64,000 nucleotides of DNA, taken from the NCBI GenBank assembly GCA_047967505.1, contig CM106540.1; one strand, written 5' to 3'. Position numbers and translations under genes: made by a program. This DNA comes from Dipteris shenzhenensis. Lineage: Eukaryota; Polypodiophyta; Polypodiopsida; Gleicheniales. Every line of letters begins with the position of its first letter. Position 1 is the first letter of the stretch. The notes below the pieces were generated by a model. It worked only from the letters and a program-made list of their open reading frames with translations. It was not told the origin of the DNA and did no database searches. Shown here piece by piece: positions 52,739-64,000 of the stretch.

Positions 52739-52988
52739 CAAAAATAAATATCGGTACACACTTTGCATGCGTGTGTGCACGTGTGTGTGTTCAAATCACT
52801 TGCATCTGTGTCTTTATCTCTCTTGTGCCTATATCAGACCAAATCACCTTTGGACAATGGAAATCATGATGGGATGACTTCACACTACTGCTCTTTCCCC
52901 CCCCCTTCATTTTGTGAAGCAATGCTCTAAAAGTGAACGAACTTGAATTTGTTTGCATTCTTTGCTTCACCACCACAAATGAAGTCTT

Positions 52989-53330
52989 ATGAAAACCTCA
53001 TACGAAGTCATGCATAAAAGAAATGAGGCTATTGTAACTTATCTAGAGAATGGAAATGCCATGAAGGCATTGTGGCAACATATGAAAAATAAGCCGTGGC
53101 CCCACTCTCTTATGAAGGATGCTCTCCTAGCCATTGGATGTGTGAGCACGTGTGAGGATCCCTGGTACAAAGATCCTCACCCTTCTTTGTTATCAGCAAT
53201 CCTTGGTGCCTTTGGCTTTGTGGTGGCTGTCCTCTTCAGCACTTACCTAGGAGAGTGGCAATGGCCCTCCATAAGACATTATGGCATTACACTCCCCATC
53301 TATACTCATTTTTGGTGGAGATGCCCTTAG
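52989..53330 (+). other. 113-codon ORF, unrecognised
   Basis: Begins with ATG (MKTSYEVMHKRNEAIVTYLE) and includes a hydrophobic stretch, ILGAFGFVVAVLFSTYLG, that could be a membrane segment. There is no known domain, and no neighbour gives it a role. It may be chance or TE-derived. Confidence 0.25.
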
Positions 53331-54189
53331 AGCTCCCACTAGAAGAGCAAAATTTCCATGTTTGTGTGGCTCTTTCAACATAGACTAGTCCATTCAGTAG
53401 TGCATTTGGGGTTGTAGAGAGGCCTGGAGGATCTCATAGAGCATTTCACACTTGATTGGCAAGATGAGGACAGGTACTTACTGCAACACATGGGGCTCTG
53501 TTGCCTGACTCACATAGTTAGGACCTCTGGTGTTTTATGAGCGAGCATATTTGGATAGTGTTATCTTGGTCCACAGAGCAGTCCCTTAGCTTATCACCCT
53601 AGATGTAGTACCATTCTCTCTGTCTAGGCCCCATTCTTAATTTGTAGATTCAGTTTGGAAGATAATTGCCAGTTTAGCAGATATGGCAATCTAAATGTAT
53701 AGAGGCTATAGATGGGACTCAAAGCTTTTGCCTCCAGTTGCTTTTTGTTATCTGTTGGCAGGATATTGTTCATGTGTACGTAAGTCGAGAGTCCCACTAA
53801 AATGTTGAAATGCTTTTGTTTGAACCTTACAAAACATGTTTCTAGAGATGCCTCTGGTAAGATTGACTACCAAGGCTGTTCATTGAATGTTAGCATTAAT
53901 AATTTTGAGGGGCCCTCCCTCATATCTACGTAAGACGATGGTGCTCCCTCATTAATATTTTGAGGCCTACCTCATATCCAGGTAAGACGATGGTGCTCCA
54001 AGACACCCTCGCCCTCATGTGAGTTATGCCATTAAATTTGGACCATAGATAGTTGTGTATTAATCTCTTGACTTGGACGTGAGCAATGCTTGGCTTAATC
54101 AAGATGGATCAAGATCTTGTATCTATTCCAAGTGGGACATCAACAAAAATAGTCTCGATATAAAGATGCCAAAGATCAGCCCACATTGG
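53331..54189. other. Nothing recognised
   Basis: A small local repeat (GTAAGACGATGGTGCTCC at about 53929 and 53981) is the only feature noticed. Confidence 0.5.
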
Positions 54190-55680
54190 GGAGAACCAAG
54201 CCCAACGGTTAGAATGCCAAGAAGCAAGTGAATTTTGCCCTCATGACTCAGGTAATGGAAGTTGAAAGTGAACCTCATCATTTTGAGGATGTTCAGCATA
54301 ATTCAGCATGGCAAAAAGCCATGGACGCTGAGATTAGATCCATTGAGAAGAATGCCACATGGGACTTGCTTGAAGCACCCCCATTGGGAAAAATGTGGCT
54401 GGGACCAAGTGGATCTATAAGGTGAAATACCATTCGGATGGTTCAGTTGAAGTACAAATCTCCTTTGGTTGCCAAGGGGTATGCACAAGAGGAGAGGATA
54501 CATTATGAGGAGACTTTTGCTCCAGTTGCCAAGATGACCACCATTCACTCTATCATCTCTCTTGCTGCATTTTATGGATGGCCAGTGTACCAGATGGATG
54601 TCAAGACTGCTTTCCTCAATGGGATCTTAAGGAGGAGGTCTATGTGTATCATCCCCAACTTCCAAGGTTTTGTGGTGAAGGGATAGGAGCACAAGGTATG
54701 CAAGCTCAAGAAGGCCTTATATGGGTTGAATCAAGCACCTCATGCATGGTATCCGAAGATACATCAGCTCTTGCTATCCTAGGTCTTTGTGAACACTCAT
54801 ACAGAGCCAAATTTTTATATTTTGCAGCAAAAATCAGAATTGGTCATGTTGGCGCTTTATGTGGATGATATCATACTCACACTGACAGTGATTTACAACA
54901 AATTACAGTAGTGCAGTCCGCTTTGTGTCATCATTTTGACATGACAGATTTGGGCCTCTTACACTATTCTCTTCGCATTGAGTTTTGGCAGACCCCTGGG
55001 GGATTTCTATGTCACAGACAGAGTATTCAAAGGGGTTGCTGTAGAAATGTAAAATGGAGAACTGTAAGCCTGTGGCTACTCCATTCATAGGGCTTTCGAG
55101 TCAGTTCATGCATTGTCCCACAGTCACACATTGGAATGCAACGAAGAGGGTTCTTTCATATGTCTAGGGTACACTCTCTTATGGGCTGCATTATGCTTTA
55201 GGTGATGACATTTCTTTGAGTGGCTTTACATAGATGATTGATGCTCCACATCCGGTTATTGCTTCTCTTAGGGATTAGCTTGCGTTTCATGGCTCAGTAA
55301 GAAGCAAGACCACGTGTGTCTCTCCTCCATTGAAGCAGAATACAAAGCTGCAAATTCAGCCACTATGGAATGTATGTGGTTAAGGAATCTCCTATATGAT
55401 TTACATCATGCTCAGGATGGTGACGCAACTCCGATTTTCTCTGACAACTAGAGTTGCATTGCTATTGGAAACAATCCTATCTTTCATGCTTGTATGAAAC
55501 ACATTGAGAATCATAATCATTATGTGCGGGATTGTATCACAAATGGCTTCATTGGTCTCACATATTGTTGCACTGAGGACAATGTGGTAGATATCTTCAC
55601 TAAAAGCCTATCTTAGTGCTTCTCTTCACACGACATCGATATGGCTTGGGGATACAAGACATACAAGCAATGTTAAGGGG
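54190..55680 (+). pseudogene. Copia pol remnant: RT and RNase H
   Basis: Plus-strand fragment starting inside RT: WQKAMDAEIRSIEKNATWDL, VAKGYAQEERIHYEETFAPV, YQMDVKTAFLNGI and KLKKALYGLNQAP. YVDD is preserved at 54858-54869 (LALYVDDIILT). RNase H text follows with many stops; NNPIFHACMKHIENHNHYVR and EDNVVDIFTKSL mark its end. No gag, protease or integrase is upstream. A run TTGAGGGGGAATT at about 55807-55820 may be the PPT before a 3' LTR. Confidence 0.82.
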
Positions 55681-55820
55681 GTTTAAAATGACATTGTTTT
55701 CCTTTTGTACTCCCATAGGTTGCTATATCCACTTGTGGATGAATTTGTGCAACCATAGTACTTTCGGTACTATTGAGATAGTTTCCAGAGTACTTCAGCC
55801 ATGTCATTGAGGGGGAATTC

Positions 55821-56539
55821 CTAGAGACATATACAATGATATGGTGTTATAGGCCATAAGTCAACCCTATGGTTGACCAGTACTTGGGTACTATAAAAGC
55901 CAATTACTCTCTTACTCACTTGTGTTCACAGCATTTTTCTCTCCACTTTGTTCCTACATGTGGGTCCCTATGGTCGATTTTTTCTCCTCCTCCACTTGCT
56001 ACCTCTAGTCTGTCCCCTCCTCCATTGCTTCTTTGCTTTGGTCTAGCTACTCCTCCCTCTATTTTTTGGTTTGAATTGCAGGAGATTGCTCTACTTTGTT
56101 ACCCCCTCTCTTGCACATGCTCTGCTACCATATCCCCCCCCAGTAGCACACTTTGGATCCACCACCCTTCTAACTCTTTTTTCTTGTATTTCACCCTCAA
56201 CATCCACCTTCTAGGTCTCCTTCAAGTGTTGGAATTCCATTGCTGCTGTTTTGGACTATGTTGTAGCTCCATTACTATTGGTTTCTCTCCCCTAAGCTGC
56301 ACTACTCCATTGGCCTCTCCCTAATAGCAAACATATCTTATTTGTTGATCGTTACTATACAAGCATGGTGCGGAACCTCTCCACATGACCGAGTACTATT
56401 TAAGTTAGTTGTATTCTCCACAACACCAAAAGTTCATTGGGTGAATGGATCCCTTTGTTGGGAGAAAAGGATAAGAGAAGTATGCTCATGCAATACTCTT
56501 TTTCATTACGGGATTTCCTCCTTCATTGCATAGCCACAA
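55821..56539 (+). mobile_element. Possible 3' LTR of the preceding Copia remnant
   Basis: Follows the candidate PPT; TATAAAAGCC near 55891 could be the LTR TATA box. No partner copy is in the window, so the ends are undefined. The 151-codon Ser/Pro/Leu-rich frame here is not a gene. Confidence 0.4.
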
Positions 56540-57180
56540 CACTCACAAAAGTATACCTACACACATATATTGTGGATTATCCATAATCCACTATGATGAT
56601 GTGGCATATCATATAAGATATATGCATCCCTATGTATATATAGACACCTATACACCAAGAAGATCCCCCTCAAGCTCAACATGAGCTTGCACATCAAACA
56701 CACCTAACGCCTCTCTGTAATACTCAAACTTTATCTTTACCTAATGCCTTGGTAAAGATATCTGCCACTTGTTCATTGGTCTTCACATAGACCAAGTCTT
56801 GGACTTCTATATGCTTGGTTCTTGCATGGTACATGGGATTGTTTGCTAGCATGATGCTACTCACATTATCACAAAAGATCACAACACTACTATCAATGCA
56901 TACTCCCAAATCGTCAAGTAATAATCTCATCCATGTCTCCTCACACGCTACAATGGCTGCTCCACGATATTTAGATTTAGTGCTTGATAAAGCCATGGTA
57001 GGTTTCTTTTTACTACTCCAACTCACCATACCACTACCAAGTGAAAAGTCATATGCACTAGTAGATCTTTTATCCATCATGATGCCCGCCCAATCTGTGT
57101 TAGTGTAACCATGTAAGCATACGTTTCCACCTTTTGCATAAAACATCCCAAAGCTGACTGTGGGAGTTTTTGGATCTCCT
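56540..57180 (-). pseudogene. Copia RNase H end with adjoining LTR edge
   Basis: Minus strand: HGYTNTDWAGIMMDKRSTSA, MVSWSSKKKPTMALSSTKSK, VIFCDNVSSIMLANNPM and NEQVADIFTKALGKDKV are RNase H from 57146 to 56724. The 'HYHYIRE' segment is deleted between HIEV and QDLVYV. CTTGAGGGGGA near 56665-56680 is a PPT, and what lies below it to ~56540 should be LTR. Confidence 0.82.
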
Positions 57181-58150
57181 CCCTCACTATGAGCGCATAT
57201 TTGGGATTCATATGATAGGGACGCTGTTGTACTTACTAGACGTCATCTATCATGGGTATAGTGTGCGGCACGACTTCAACGGTCACACCCTTTATGTCTA
57301 TATACTTCTAGGCCATGCAATCCTTGTACTCTTAAAGGAGAGCAATTAAGGCATGCTCCTCATTGGGGGTGAGGTCCTCTGCTATGTATACCGGTGTGGC
57401 TCTGCCCCTTCTAGTGCCAGGTTTACTTAACTTTGGTTGGGCCATCATATCCTTGGAAGTACCCTACCTCCTGGGTTCTCTTGGCCTGCTAGTATAAGAT
57501 TTTGTGGTCCTCTATCATGTAGGCCTTAAAATGAGAAGGTACCTATCACAAGTCCTCCTTTTCTTCATCCTCCTCTCCTTTTCTTCATCCTCCTCCTCCA
57601 CTCCTTGTTGGGTGGATTCCCCCTTGCTTTTGGTGGAAGCCTTTGGACTCTTGGAACTTCAAAGCTTTGGACCTGAAGGGGGCTCTTCCATAGTACTCAT
57701 GGAGCCAATGGGAGAGGTAATTCTACTCAGCCGAGATCCCCAATTGGAGGAAAACTCATGGTGGGTAGTAGTGGCACCCACACATGTTAGCCAATGGAGG
57801 TCCGATTTGACCCTTGTTGCCCCACTGCTCACCTTGTGGGGTTTGAGCATGTTAAACATTCTAAGGGGCACCATCGTATTCAACTCTTCATGCTCAAGGG
57901 ATGATATTTGGAACCCTATCCTTTCTGGGATGTCAATGTTTGCCAGAATATGCATCCAGTTTTGAGAGAACTCTGGCTTAGGGAGAGGGGCATAACAAAA
58001 CTCAATTGCCTCCTTCCCATCGCCTTCTCTCTCACAAGTTTGGAATAGTCCATTGTGTTGGATTCCATGGCAAATAGGTGGCTTGAGACTTGTATGTGTG
58101 CAGGTCCACTCGCAAGATTTGCTCCTCATGGTGTAAATAGATGTTGTCCG
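57181..58150 (-). pseudogene. Gypsy gag-pol remnant, left half
   Basis: Minus-strand text EDLTPNEEHALIALL and KYIDIKGVTVEVVPHTIPM at about 57240-57395 is the segment before Gypsy RT ('EYKDVFAW'-type). QHLFTPWGANLASGPAHIQV just below 58150 continues the protease end found at 63686-64000 across the Copia insertion. Many stops are present. Confidence 0.62.
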
Positions 58151-58503
58151 TGTGAAGATAGTGGGAGAGAGGGAAGGAGTCTCACTTGCGGCTTTCTCAC
58201 ATACACAAATGGGGGAATAGACACAAAGGTGGAGGTTGAAAACAGTTTTCCTCTTCTTAGTTGTGAAAGCCAAAAGAACTCTGATACAAAGAAATAGAAG
58301 AACCCTATATGTGGGTCTCAAACCAAACTCAACTAACTAAGGTGGCATACTAACTGAGCCACGAACTAGTGTAGATAAGGATAGCTGTCATCCAGCTATT
58401 ATTCGTGGGCGGTGTACCAACCGCATCTCCAGCTAACAAGTCGGTGACATAAATGCACAACAGTCACCCTGGCATATCGCGAGTGGAGCTCAATATCTCA
58501 ACA
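58151..58503 (-). repeat. 3' LTR of the 5.5 kb Copia
   Basis: 353 bases. The pol reading frame ends about 40 bases inside it at 58464, as is usual in Copia elements. Confidence 0.95.
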
Positions 58504-60833
58504 CTCCCCCTCGAGCTCAATCCCAATTCCTGCACACCAAGCAGGTCTCTGAACTTGCGCAGCTTCTCTGCACCCAATGCTTTCGTGAATATGTCAGCTA
58601 CCTGATCCTCTGTGCTGACATAAACTAGATCAATAAGACCTAGTAAAACCTTCTCCTGCACATAGTGATAATGCACCTCAATGTGCTTTGTTCTAGCATG
58701 AAAGACTGGGTTCTTTGCCAAGTGTATACTGCTCATGTTGTCACAATAAATGACAAGTGGCCCATCATAGAGTAGCTTATGCAACCAAGCTACCTCACAT
58801 GCAGCCATTGCTGCACCTCTGTACTCAGCCTCTGTGCTCGACAAGGCAACTGTAGGCTGTTTCTTGCTGCTCCAAGTGACTGCAGCACTCCCAAAAGAGA
58901 ACACATATCCACTGGTAGATCGTCTATCAGAAATACTACCAGCCCAATCAGCATAAGTGTATCCATGCAACTGTATCTAGACCCCAGCCTCATAAAATAG
59001 TCCATACTGCAATGTGGACTTCACATACCTGAGTATGCGTCTAGCTGCATCCAAATGCGGTTTCCTTGGAGCCTGCATAAACTGACTTACCAACCCAACA
59101 GCATAGCTCAAATCTGGCCTGGTAATAGTCATGTAAATCAAACTTCCTACTATGCGTCTGTACATAGTAGGGTCCTCCAGAAGCTCACCTGCATATGCGC
59201 TCAGCTTCACATTCTGCTCCAAAGGAACTGAAATAGGCTTACAGCCTGTCATCCCATATTTGGATAGCATGTCCAATCCATATTGCCTCTGCAAGAGCTG
59301 TATCCCACTTGGTGATCTAATCACCTCAATGCCCAAGAAATAACGCAGCTCTCCCAAATCCTTCATCTCAAACTTCTGCCTCAATAGCATTTTCACATGA
59401 AGGATATCTTCATCACTATCACCTATGATGATCAAATCATCAACATAAATGACCAACAGCATAATCCCTTTCTTTGTTTTTCTCACATAGAGTGAGAAAT
59501 CTGCCTTGGAAATCTGAAAGCCAATAGTGACAAGATACTGTCCTATCTTGTCAGACCATGCTCTAGGTGCTTGCTTCAAGCCATACAAGGCTTTCTTCAA
59601 CCTGCAAACAAACTCAGGATGAATAGCATGAACATAACCTGCTGGCTGCTCCATAAAGACCTCTTCTTGCAAATCACCATGCAAGAAGGCATTCTTTACA
59701 TCCATCTGATGTAAAGACCATCCCTTTGATGCAGCCATAGCAATGGCTGCTCTTACCGTTGCCATCCTTGCAACCGGGCTGAAAGTTTCTTCATAATCAA
59801 TGCCATATGTTTGTGCATACCCCTTGACAACTAATCTTGCCTTGTATCTATTCACAGAACCATTTGCATTGTGCTTGATCTTATAAACCCACTTACAGCC
59901 AATTGCATTCTTGCCTTTAGGCAAAGGCACCAATTCCCATGTAGCATTAGCATCCAAGGCATCCATGGCTTTCTTCCATTTTTCATTTCCCATGGCTTGC
60001 TCAAAAGAAGTGGGTTCTGGTTCCTGTATCACTTTGACCATATAGGCATAGTGAATGGCTGTAAATCCATCATATTTCAGCCTATCCACAGGATACCTAA
60101 CCCTGGTAGACCTGTGCAAAATAGGCTCACTTCCAGGTGCTCTCAAAACATCCCTGGTCTTCCTTACTCCAGGTGTAACAACAGAAGGAATACCCAACTC
60201 ATCATCAATGCTCTGTTCTGAGCCACTGGATTCACCATCCACACAAGAGTGACCTACATTCACATCAACCATGGGCTGATCTACCTTCTCTTTTCCTTTT
60301 CGTGATACCTGTGTACCACTATCTGCATTGCTTTGAGGAGATTCTCCTGATCTCAATCTACCTGTCCATGGCGAAGTATGTGAACCACTACTAGAGGACA
60401 CTGCAGGTCCACTGATATTTTGTGATTGTTGCTGTGAATTTTGTGCAGCATTACCATTTTGTGCATCTACATCAATCATCACATTTACTAGTTTATACCA
60501 GCTACTCATCTCATCAAAAACAACATCTCTGCTCACTGTGAACTTTCGTGTAGAAGGGTTATAGCATCTATACCCTTTCTGCTGCAGAGAATAACCAATA
60601 AAGATGCACTTCTCAGCTTTTGGATCCAACTTGGACCTCAACTCATCTGGCACATGGACATAGGCAATGCAACAAAAAATCTTCAAATGAGAAATATCTG
60701 GTTTCCTACCAGTATACATCTCCTCTGGCGTCATGCCATGTATTGCTGCAGTGGGAGTCTTGTTCATTATATAGACTGCTGTAGCAACTGCTTTAGTCCA
60801 ATAATAATCTGGTAGATCTTTTTCATTTAGCAT
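58464..60833 (-). pseudogene. Copia integrase C-term, RT and RNase H (one internal stop)
   Basis: A 618-codon open frame (58977-60833) and a further 168 codons (58464-58970) share one frame, separated by a single TAG at 58977. Order: integrase end (TPEEMYTGRKPDISHLKIFC, KLDPKAEKCIFIGYS), a Ser-rich linker, RT (WKKAMDALDANATWELVPLP, YKARLVVKGYAQTYGIDYEE, MDVKNAFLHGDLQEEVFMEQ, YVDD at about 59439-59450) and RNase H (YADWAGSISDRRSTSGYV, VALSSTEAEYRGAA, IYCDNMSSIHLAKNPVFHAR, DQVADIFTKAL). RT and RNase H motifs are intact; only the stop separates them. Confidence 0.92.
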
Positions 60834-61328
60834 AGCCCGAGATACCTCTAAAATATGCCTGTTTTTTCTTTCTGCAATTCCATTTTGCTATGGGGTATGA
60901 CTGCATGAATATTGCTGCTTTATACCATGCTCCTGCAAGAACCTTGCAAACTCATTTGAGAGGTACTCTCCCCCTCCATCTGACCTTAGGCATTTTATTT
61001 GCAGGCCTGTTTCTTTTTCCACCATAGCTTTGAAAGCTTTGAAGTGCCCAAACACTTCACTTTTCTTTTTCATAAAATACACCCACAGTTTTCTGCTGAA
61101 GTCATCAATAAATGTGACAAAATAGTGACAGCCTCCAATAGATGCAGCTTTTGTAGTCCACACATCAAAGTGGATTAATTCCAATGGCTTTTTACTCTCT
61201 TGAACATGCCTAGGAAAAGGTTTCCTTACCTGTTTCCCAAATTGACAGGCTTCACAAACCTTGTGCATTTCTGCAACCTTGAATTTTGGCAATCCTGCAA
61301 CAATATTTTGGGCTTGCATTGATTTAAG
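60834..61328 (-). pseudogene. Copia integrase zinc finger and core
   Basis: CEACQFGKQVRKPF completes the HHCC finger. IHFDVWTTKAASIGGCHYFV and LRSDGGGEYLSNEF carry the first and second catalytic Asp. The frame is open at 60888-61319. A TAG at about 60885 replaces a Gln in HTP(Q)QNGIAERKNRH, where the catalytic Glu lies in the C-terminal frame. Upstream, a TGA near 61325 replaces an Arg after GHVNIQ. Confidence 0.9.
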
Positions 61329-62263
61329 TCACTGTATATTAACATGACCAATGCGTTTGTGCCAGATATCAATATCTGCAACTACATCGGTCCCATGTGC
61401 AAACATTGCTGCACTCAATTCAGGCATGTCTGCATCCAACGTAAACATCCTGCCCTTCTTCTTTCCTTTTGCTATCAACAAGCGACCATTATTTTTCATA
61501 TCCTCAACAAAGCATCCATGAGGATTAAATCTGACCCTGCTCAACCATTTGACCAACAGAAACCAGGTTCTTGGTGATGTTCGGGACATGAAATACATCA
61601 GACAAGTATTTCTTTTTCCCATCCTGCATAGACAAAGGAATTTTTCCAATCTGCACAATAGGATGTGTAGTATCATCACCAGTCTCCACAAATCCTGGCT
61701 TTTCCATCTTCCTTGCATCTTGCATCCATTCTGCATGACCTGTCATGTGGTTTGACGCACCTGAGTCAACATACCACACATCATTTTGTTCTTCTGCACT
61801 TGTCACAGAATTGGTCATATGCTGCACCATAAAAAGATGCTCATTTCTGTCATCACCCTGCCTGCTAGAAGATGCATAATTGCCTTGCTGCAATTTTCCA
61901 TTCATAATGTCATTCTGCTTTTTGTAGCAGTCCTTAGCCATATGACCCATTTTGCCACAATAGTAGCATTCAACATTGCTGTTTGCATTTTGGCTTCTCT
62001 GCCATCCACCACGGCCTCTTTGGCTCCCCCTGCCTCTAGAGTTACCATGTCCTCCTGCATAGGACTGGTTTTCTTGCGTTTGCTGCATATTCTGATTTCT
62101 ACCACGGCCTGCAGATCGGCCTCCTCTACCTCTGCCTCTACCTCTGCTAGCATTTGAGTAGAAGACAGTTTCTTTTGAAGTTCCTGCTGAAGAAGATGCA
62201 CCCCCATTTCTCTGCTCTTCAGAAATTAGAAGAGCAATCAACTCCTCAAAATCAGGAAATTTT
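61329..62263 (-). pseudogene. Copia nucleocapsid, protease and pre-integrase
   Basis: Read from 62263 down: a long Gly/Arg-rich linker (SRGRGRGRGGRSAGRGRNQN), knuckle CYYCGKMGHMAKDC, and protease VWYVDSGASNHMTGHAEWM with an intact DSGA site and DVFHVPNITKNLVSVGQM. A frameshift near 61540 leads to the pre-integrase segment GRMFTLDADMPELSAAMFA and WHKRIGHVNIQ. Apart from the shift this region is well preserved. Confidence 0.88.
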
Positions 62264-62788
62264 TCACGGACGGCAATGGATGTCCGGAACTGTGCATAAT
62301 CCTTTCCTAGACCATTCAAGGTCACAGAAATCATCATCATCCACTGGCGACCCAATGGAAGCAAGTGCATCTGCAATTTTCTTCACTTTCATGTGGTAGT
62401 CATTTATGCTCAAATTTTCTCTCTGCACATTGTGCAACTCGTGTTTGAGTTGCATTTTCCTGGCTTGCGTATTTGTGCTATACATTTTTGCCAAAGTATC
62501 CCATGCCTCCTTTGGCGTATTTGCATCCTGAATATGCACAATCATGGAGTCCGAAATACTGATAGACAGCCAGTACATAACTTTCCTGGCTCTCTCATGC
62601 CATCCTTTAAATGCCTGCATTTCCTGTTGACTGGGAACATTAGGAAGAACAGGTTCTTCTTCATTTCCTGTAATGAATTCCCAATAGCCTTTTCCCATCA
62701 AGAAATTCGTCATTCTAAACTTCCATGCCTGGAAGTTGTTCTTGTCAAGCTTTTCAGTGACAATCTGTGAAAGAGAATCAGATGCCAT
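62264..62788 (-). pseudogene. Copia gag N-terminal part
   Basis: ATG at 62788 (MASDSLSQIVTEKLDKNNFQ) begins a UBN2-type Gag: NFQAWKFRMTNFLMGKGYWE, TPKEAWDTLAKMYSTNTQAR and LKHELHNVQRENLSINDYHM. A one-base shift at a (GAT)n run near 62336 moves the frame into VTLNGLGKDYAQFRTSI, so Gag is broken at about residue 150. A longer frame upstream of 62788 begins with TTG and is not taken as the start. Confidence 0.88.
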
Positions 62789-63320
62789 TACAGAACACTG
62801 CAAAATATTCTGTCACTGCAAAAAACACAGCTTTTTGCCTCACACAGGCAGATCTGCAAAACTGACGAAAGTGGTATTTCACCACACAGTCACTTCCTAG
62901 TGACAATTTTGCATCAACAGGCAACAAGCATGAATCTGCAACTCCCAATATCTCTGCACAAAGGCATACGATGCAATTTCTGCGGCAACTTTTCACCGAC
63001 CCGCAGAACAGTGGTCGCACAGCAAAAACAGGGCCTTTTTCTGAGTGCCTGCGGAGAACTTCTGTCTCCAAAACGGGCCCCGAAATGGCCTCGAATTAGA
63101 AAAATAAAGTCACTGAGTGCTTCGCCCTCACCCGCAGCATATACTGCGCTCTCGCCACACCGCGAAGGGTGACTCAATCTGAAACAGTGCACTCTTGCAC
63201 TTCTGGCTATGCTACCTGCAGAGATTTGCTCCCAAACTCGAAATAGGAAAGCAACACTGGTCCTCTTACCAGGACACCACGAACTTGGCTTGCTTTCTTG
63301 AGCTCCTTACCACGAACAAG

Positions 63321-63332
63321 GCTCTGATACCA
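63321..63332 (-). other. Primer-binding site of the 5.5 kb Copia
   Basis: TGGTATCAGAGC on the minus strand, directly adjoining the 5' LTR. Confidence 0.93.
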
Positions 63333-63685
63333 TGTGAAGATAGTGGGAGAGAGGGAAGGAGTCTCACTTGCGGCTTTCTCACATACACAAATGGGGGAAT
63401 AGACACAAAGGTGGAGGCTGAAAACAGTTTTCCTCTTCTTAGTTGTGAAAGCCAAAAGAACTCTGATACAAAGAAAGAGAAGAACCCTATATGTGGGTCT
63501 CAAACCAAACTCAACTAACTAAGGTGGCATACTAACTGAGCCACGAACTAGTGTAGATAAGGATAGCTATCATCCAGCTATTATTCGTGGGCGGTGTACC
63601 AACCGTATCTCCAGCTAACAAGTCGGTGACATAAATGCACAACAGTCACCCTGGCATATCGCGAGTGGAGCTCGATATCTCAACA
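63333..63685 (-). repeat. 5' LTR of the 5.5 kb Copia
   Basis: 353 bases with TG...CA ends on the minus strand; partner of 58151-58503. Confidence 0.95.
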
Positions 63686-64000
63686 GTCTGTGCTCTAATC
63701 ATGTACGAGTCCAAACATTCACAAGAAGGTCCTACCTAGGATGGCTTCATATCCAAGCTATTGGGTGAAGTCCATAACCACAAACCAAACGGGGTACGTG
63801 AAGCCAAACACCTTAATGTTAATACTAGTGAGAACTCCTAGGGGTTCAGCATTTTTGCCATTAGCTAGCTTTACTACAACATGGGTTCAGCTCAAGGGCA
63901 GGCTTGCCCCACATCTCCCAACATTCTTTGGTGCATATACTCACACTAGCTCCCCCATCTAGGATGGCATCAACCTTTTGTACATCACCTTTGCTTCTGG
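63686..64000 (-). pseudogene. Gypsy protease remnant, right half
   Basis: Minus strand: KVDAILDGGASVSI at about 63940-63985 matches a Gypsy retropepsin site with D-G-G-A, and FGFTYPVWFVVMDF with GRTFLLNVWTRT follow in shifting frames down to 63690. The text continues at 58150 beyond the Copia insertion. The element runs off the right edge. Confidence 0.6.

Larger units (their letters stand above)
58151..63685 (-). mobile_element. Nearly complete Copia element, 5.5 kb
   Basis: LTRs of 353 bases each (58151-58503, 63333-63685) begin TGTTGAGATA and end CTTCACA on the minus strand and differ at five sites. An initiator-Met PBS adjoins the 5' LTR (63321-63332), and the PPT GAGCTCGAGGGGGAG adjoins the 3' LTR (58504-58518). 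Flanks GTCCG/GTCTG are a one-mismatch target duplication. Gag, protease, integrase, RT and RNase H are in normal Copia order, broken by two frameshifts and three stop codons. It sits inside an older Gypsy remnant. Confidence 0.93.

Noticed and set aside
55869-56324. 151-codon plus ORF
   Set aside because: Pyrimidine-rich putative LTR DNA; Ser/Leu/Pro composition, no motif.
57659-58321. 220-codon minus-strand ORF, with a near-identical start again at 63207-63503
   Set aside because: The shared first part is the two Copia LTRs, so the similarity is LTR duplication and not a gene family.
1-64000. CRISPR arrays, rRNA genes, operons, riboswitches
   Set aside because: Repeats found are tandem, LTR or microsatellite types without regular unique spacers; the gene structure is eukaryotic throughout.

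Overview
The window is nuclear DNA from a land plant with a large, repeat-rich genome. It has spliced GT-AG genes, Ty1/Copia and Ty3/Gypsy LTR retrotransposons in nested layers, an hAT transposon, a LINE tail, a SINE-like head and many long (GA/CT)n microsatellites. I cannot name the species. No tRNA, rRNA, CRISPR or bacterial signal was seen.

One host gene is well supported. It is a minus-strand, eight-exon gene for a 407-residue plant PKHD-type 2-oxoglutarate/Fe(II) oxygenase, running from the first ATG at 37764 to the stop at 13711. Exons 2-8 lie together at 13711-16356. Exon 1 is at 37372-37764, so intron 1 is about 21 kb and is filled with transposons. The last bases of exon 1 occur three times in a 70-72 bp tandem array just inside that intron.

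Layout. 1-1844: 5' part of a decayed minus-strand Copia element (gag fragment and candidate LTR). 2357-11377: a 9.0 kb minus-strand Gypsy element with ~1 kb LTRs, decayed gag-PR-RT-RH-INT, and upstream of gag an extra ORF1/RNase H block and a SINE-like head. 11480-11990: tandem repeats. 13711-16356: exons 2-8. Intron 1 (16357-37371) holds, in order: a LINE 3' tail; duplicated repeats; an hAT transposase gene split by a young gag-only Copia element (20789-24992, TSD TCTCC); an integrase-less minus-strand chromovirus (25453-31526, TSD AATAT); a poly-G tract; a coding-poor LTR element (32223-34707); and a Gypsy integrase fragment. 37372-38200: exon 1 and 5' leader. 38200-39000: GA repeats. 40400-42160: old plus-strand Gypsy pol. 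42200-46050: an unidentified minus-strand block. 46050-50990: a Copia element with internal deletions. 51172-51770: a broken host-gene-like fragment. 54190-57180: two more Copia remnants. 57181-64000: an old Gypsy remnant split by a nearly complete minus-strand Copia element (58151-63685).

Apart from the oxygenase there is no gene network here. The elements are independent insertions of different ages. By hand count the LTRs of the gag-only Copia differ at about 6 of 1046 positions, those of the 58-63 kb Copia at 5 of 353, and those of the chromovirus and the large Gypsy by several percent. All alignments were done by eye.
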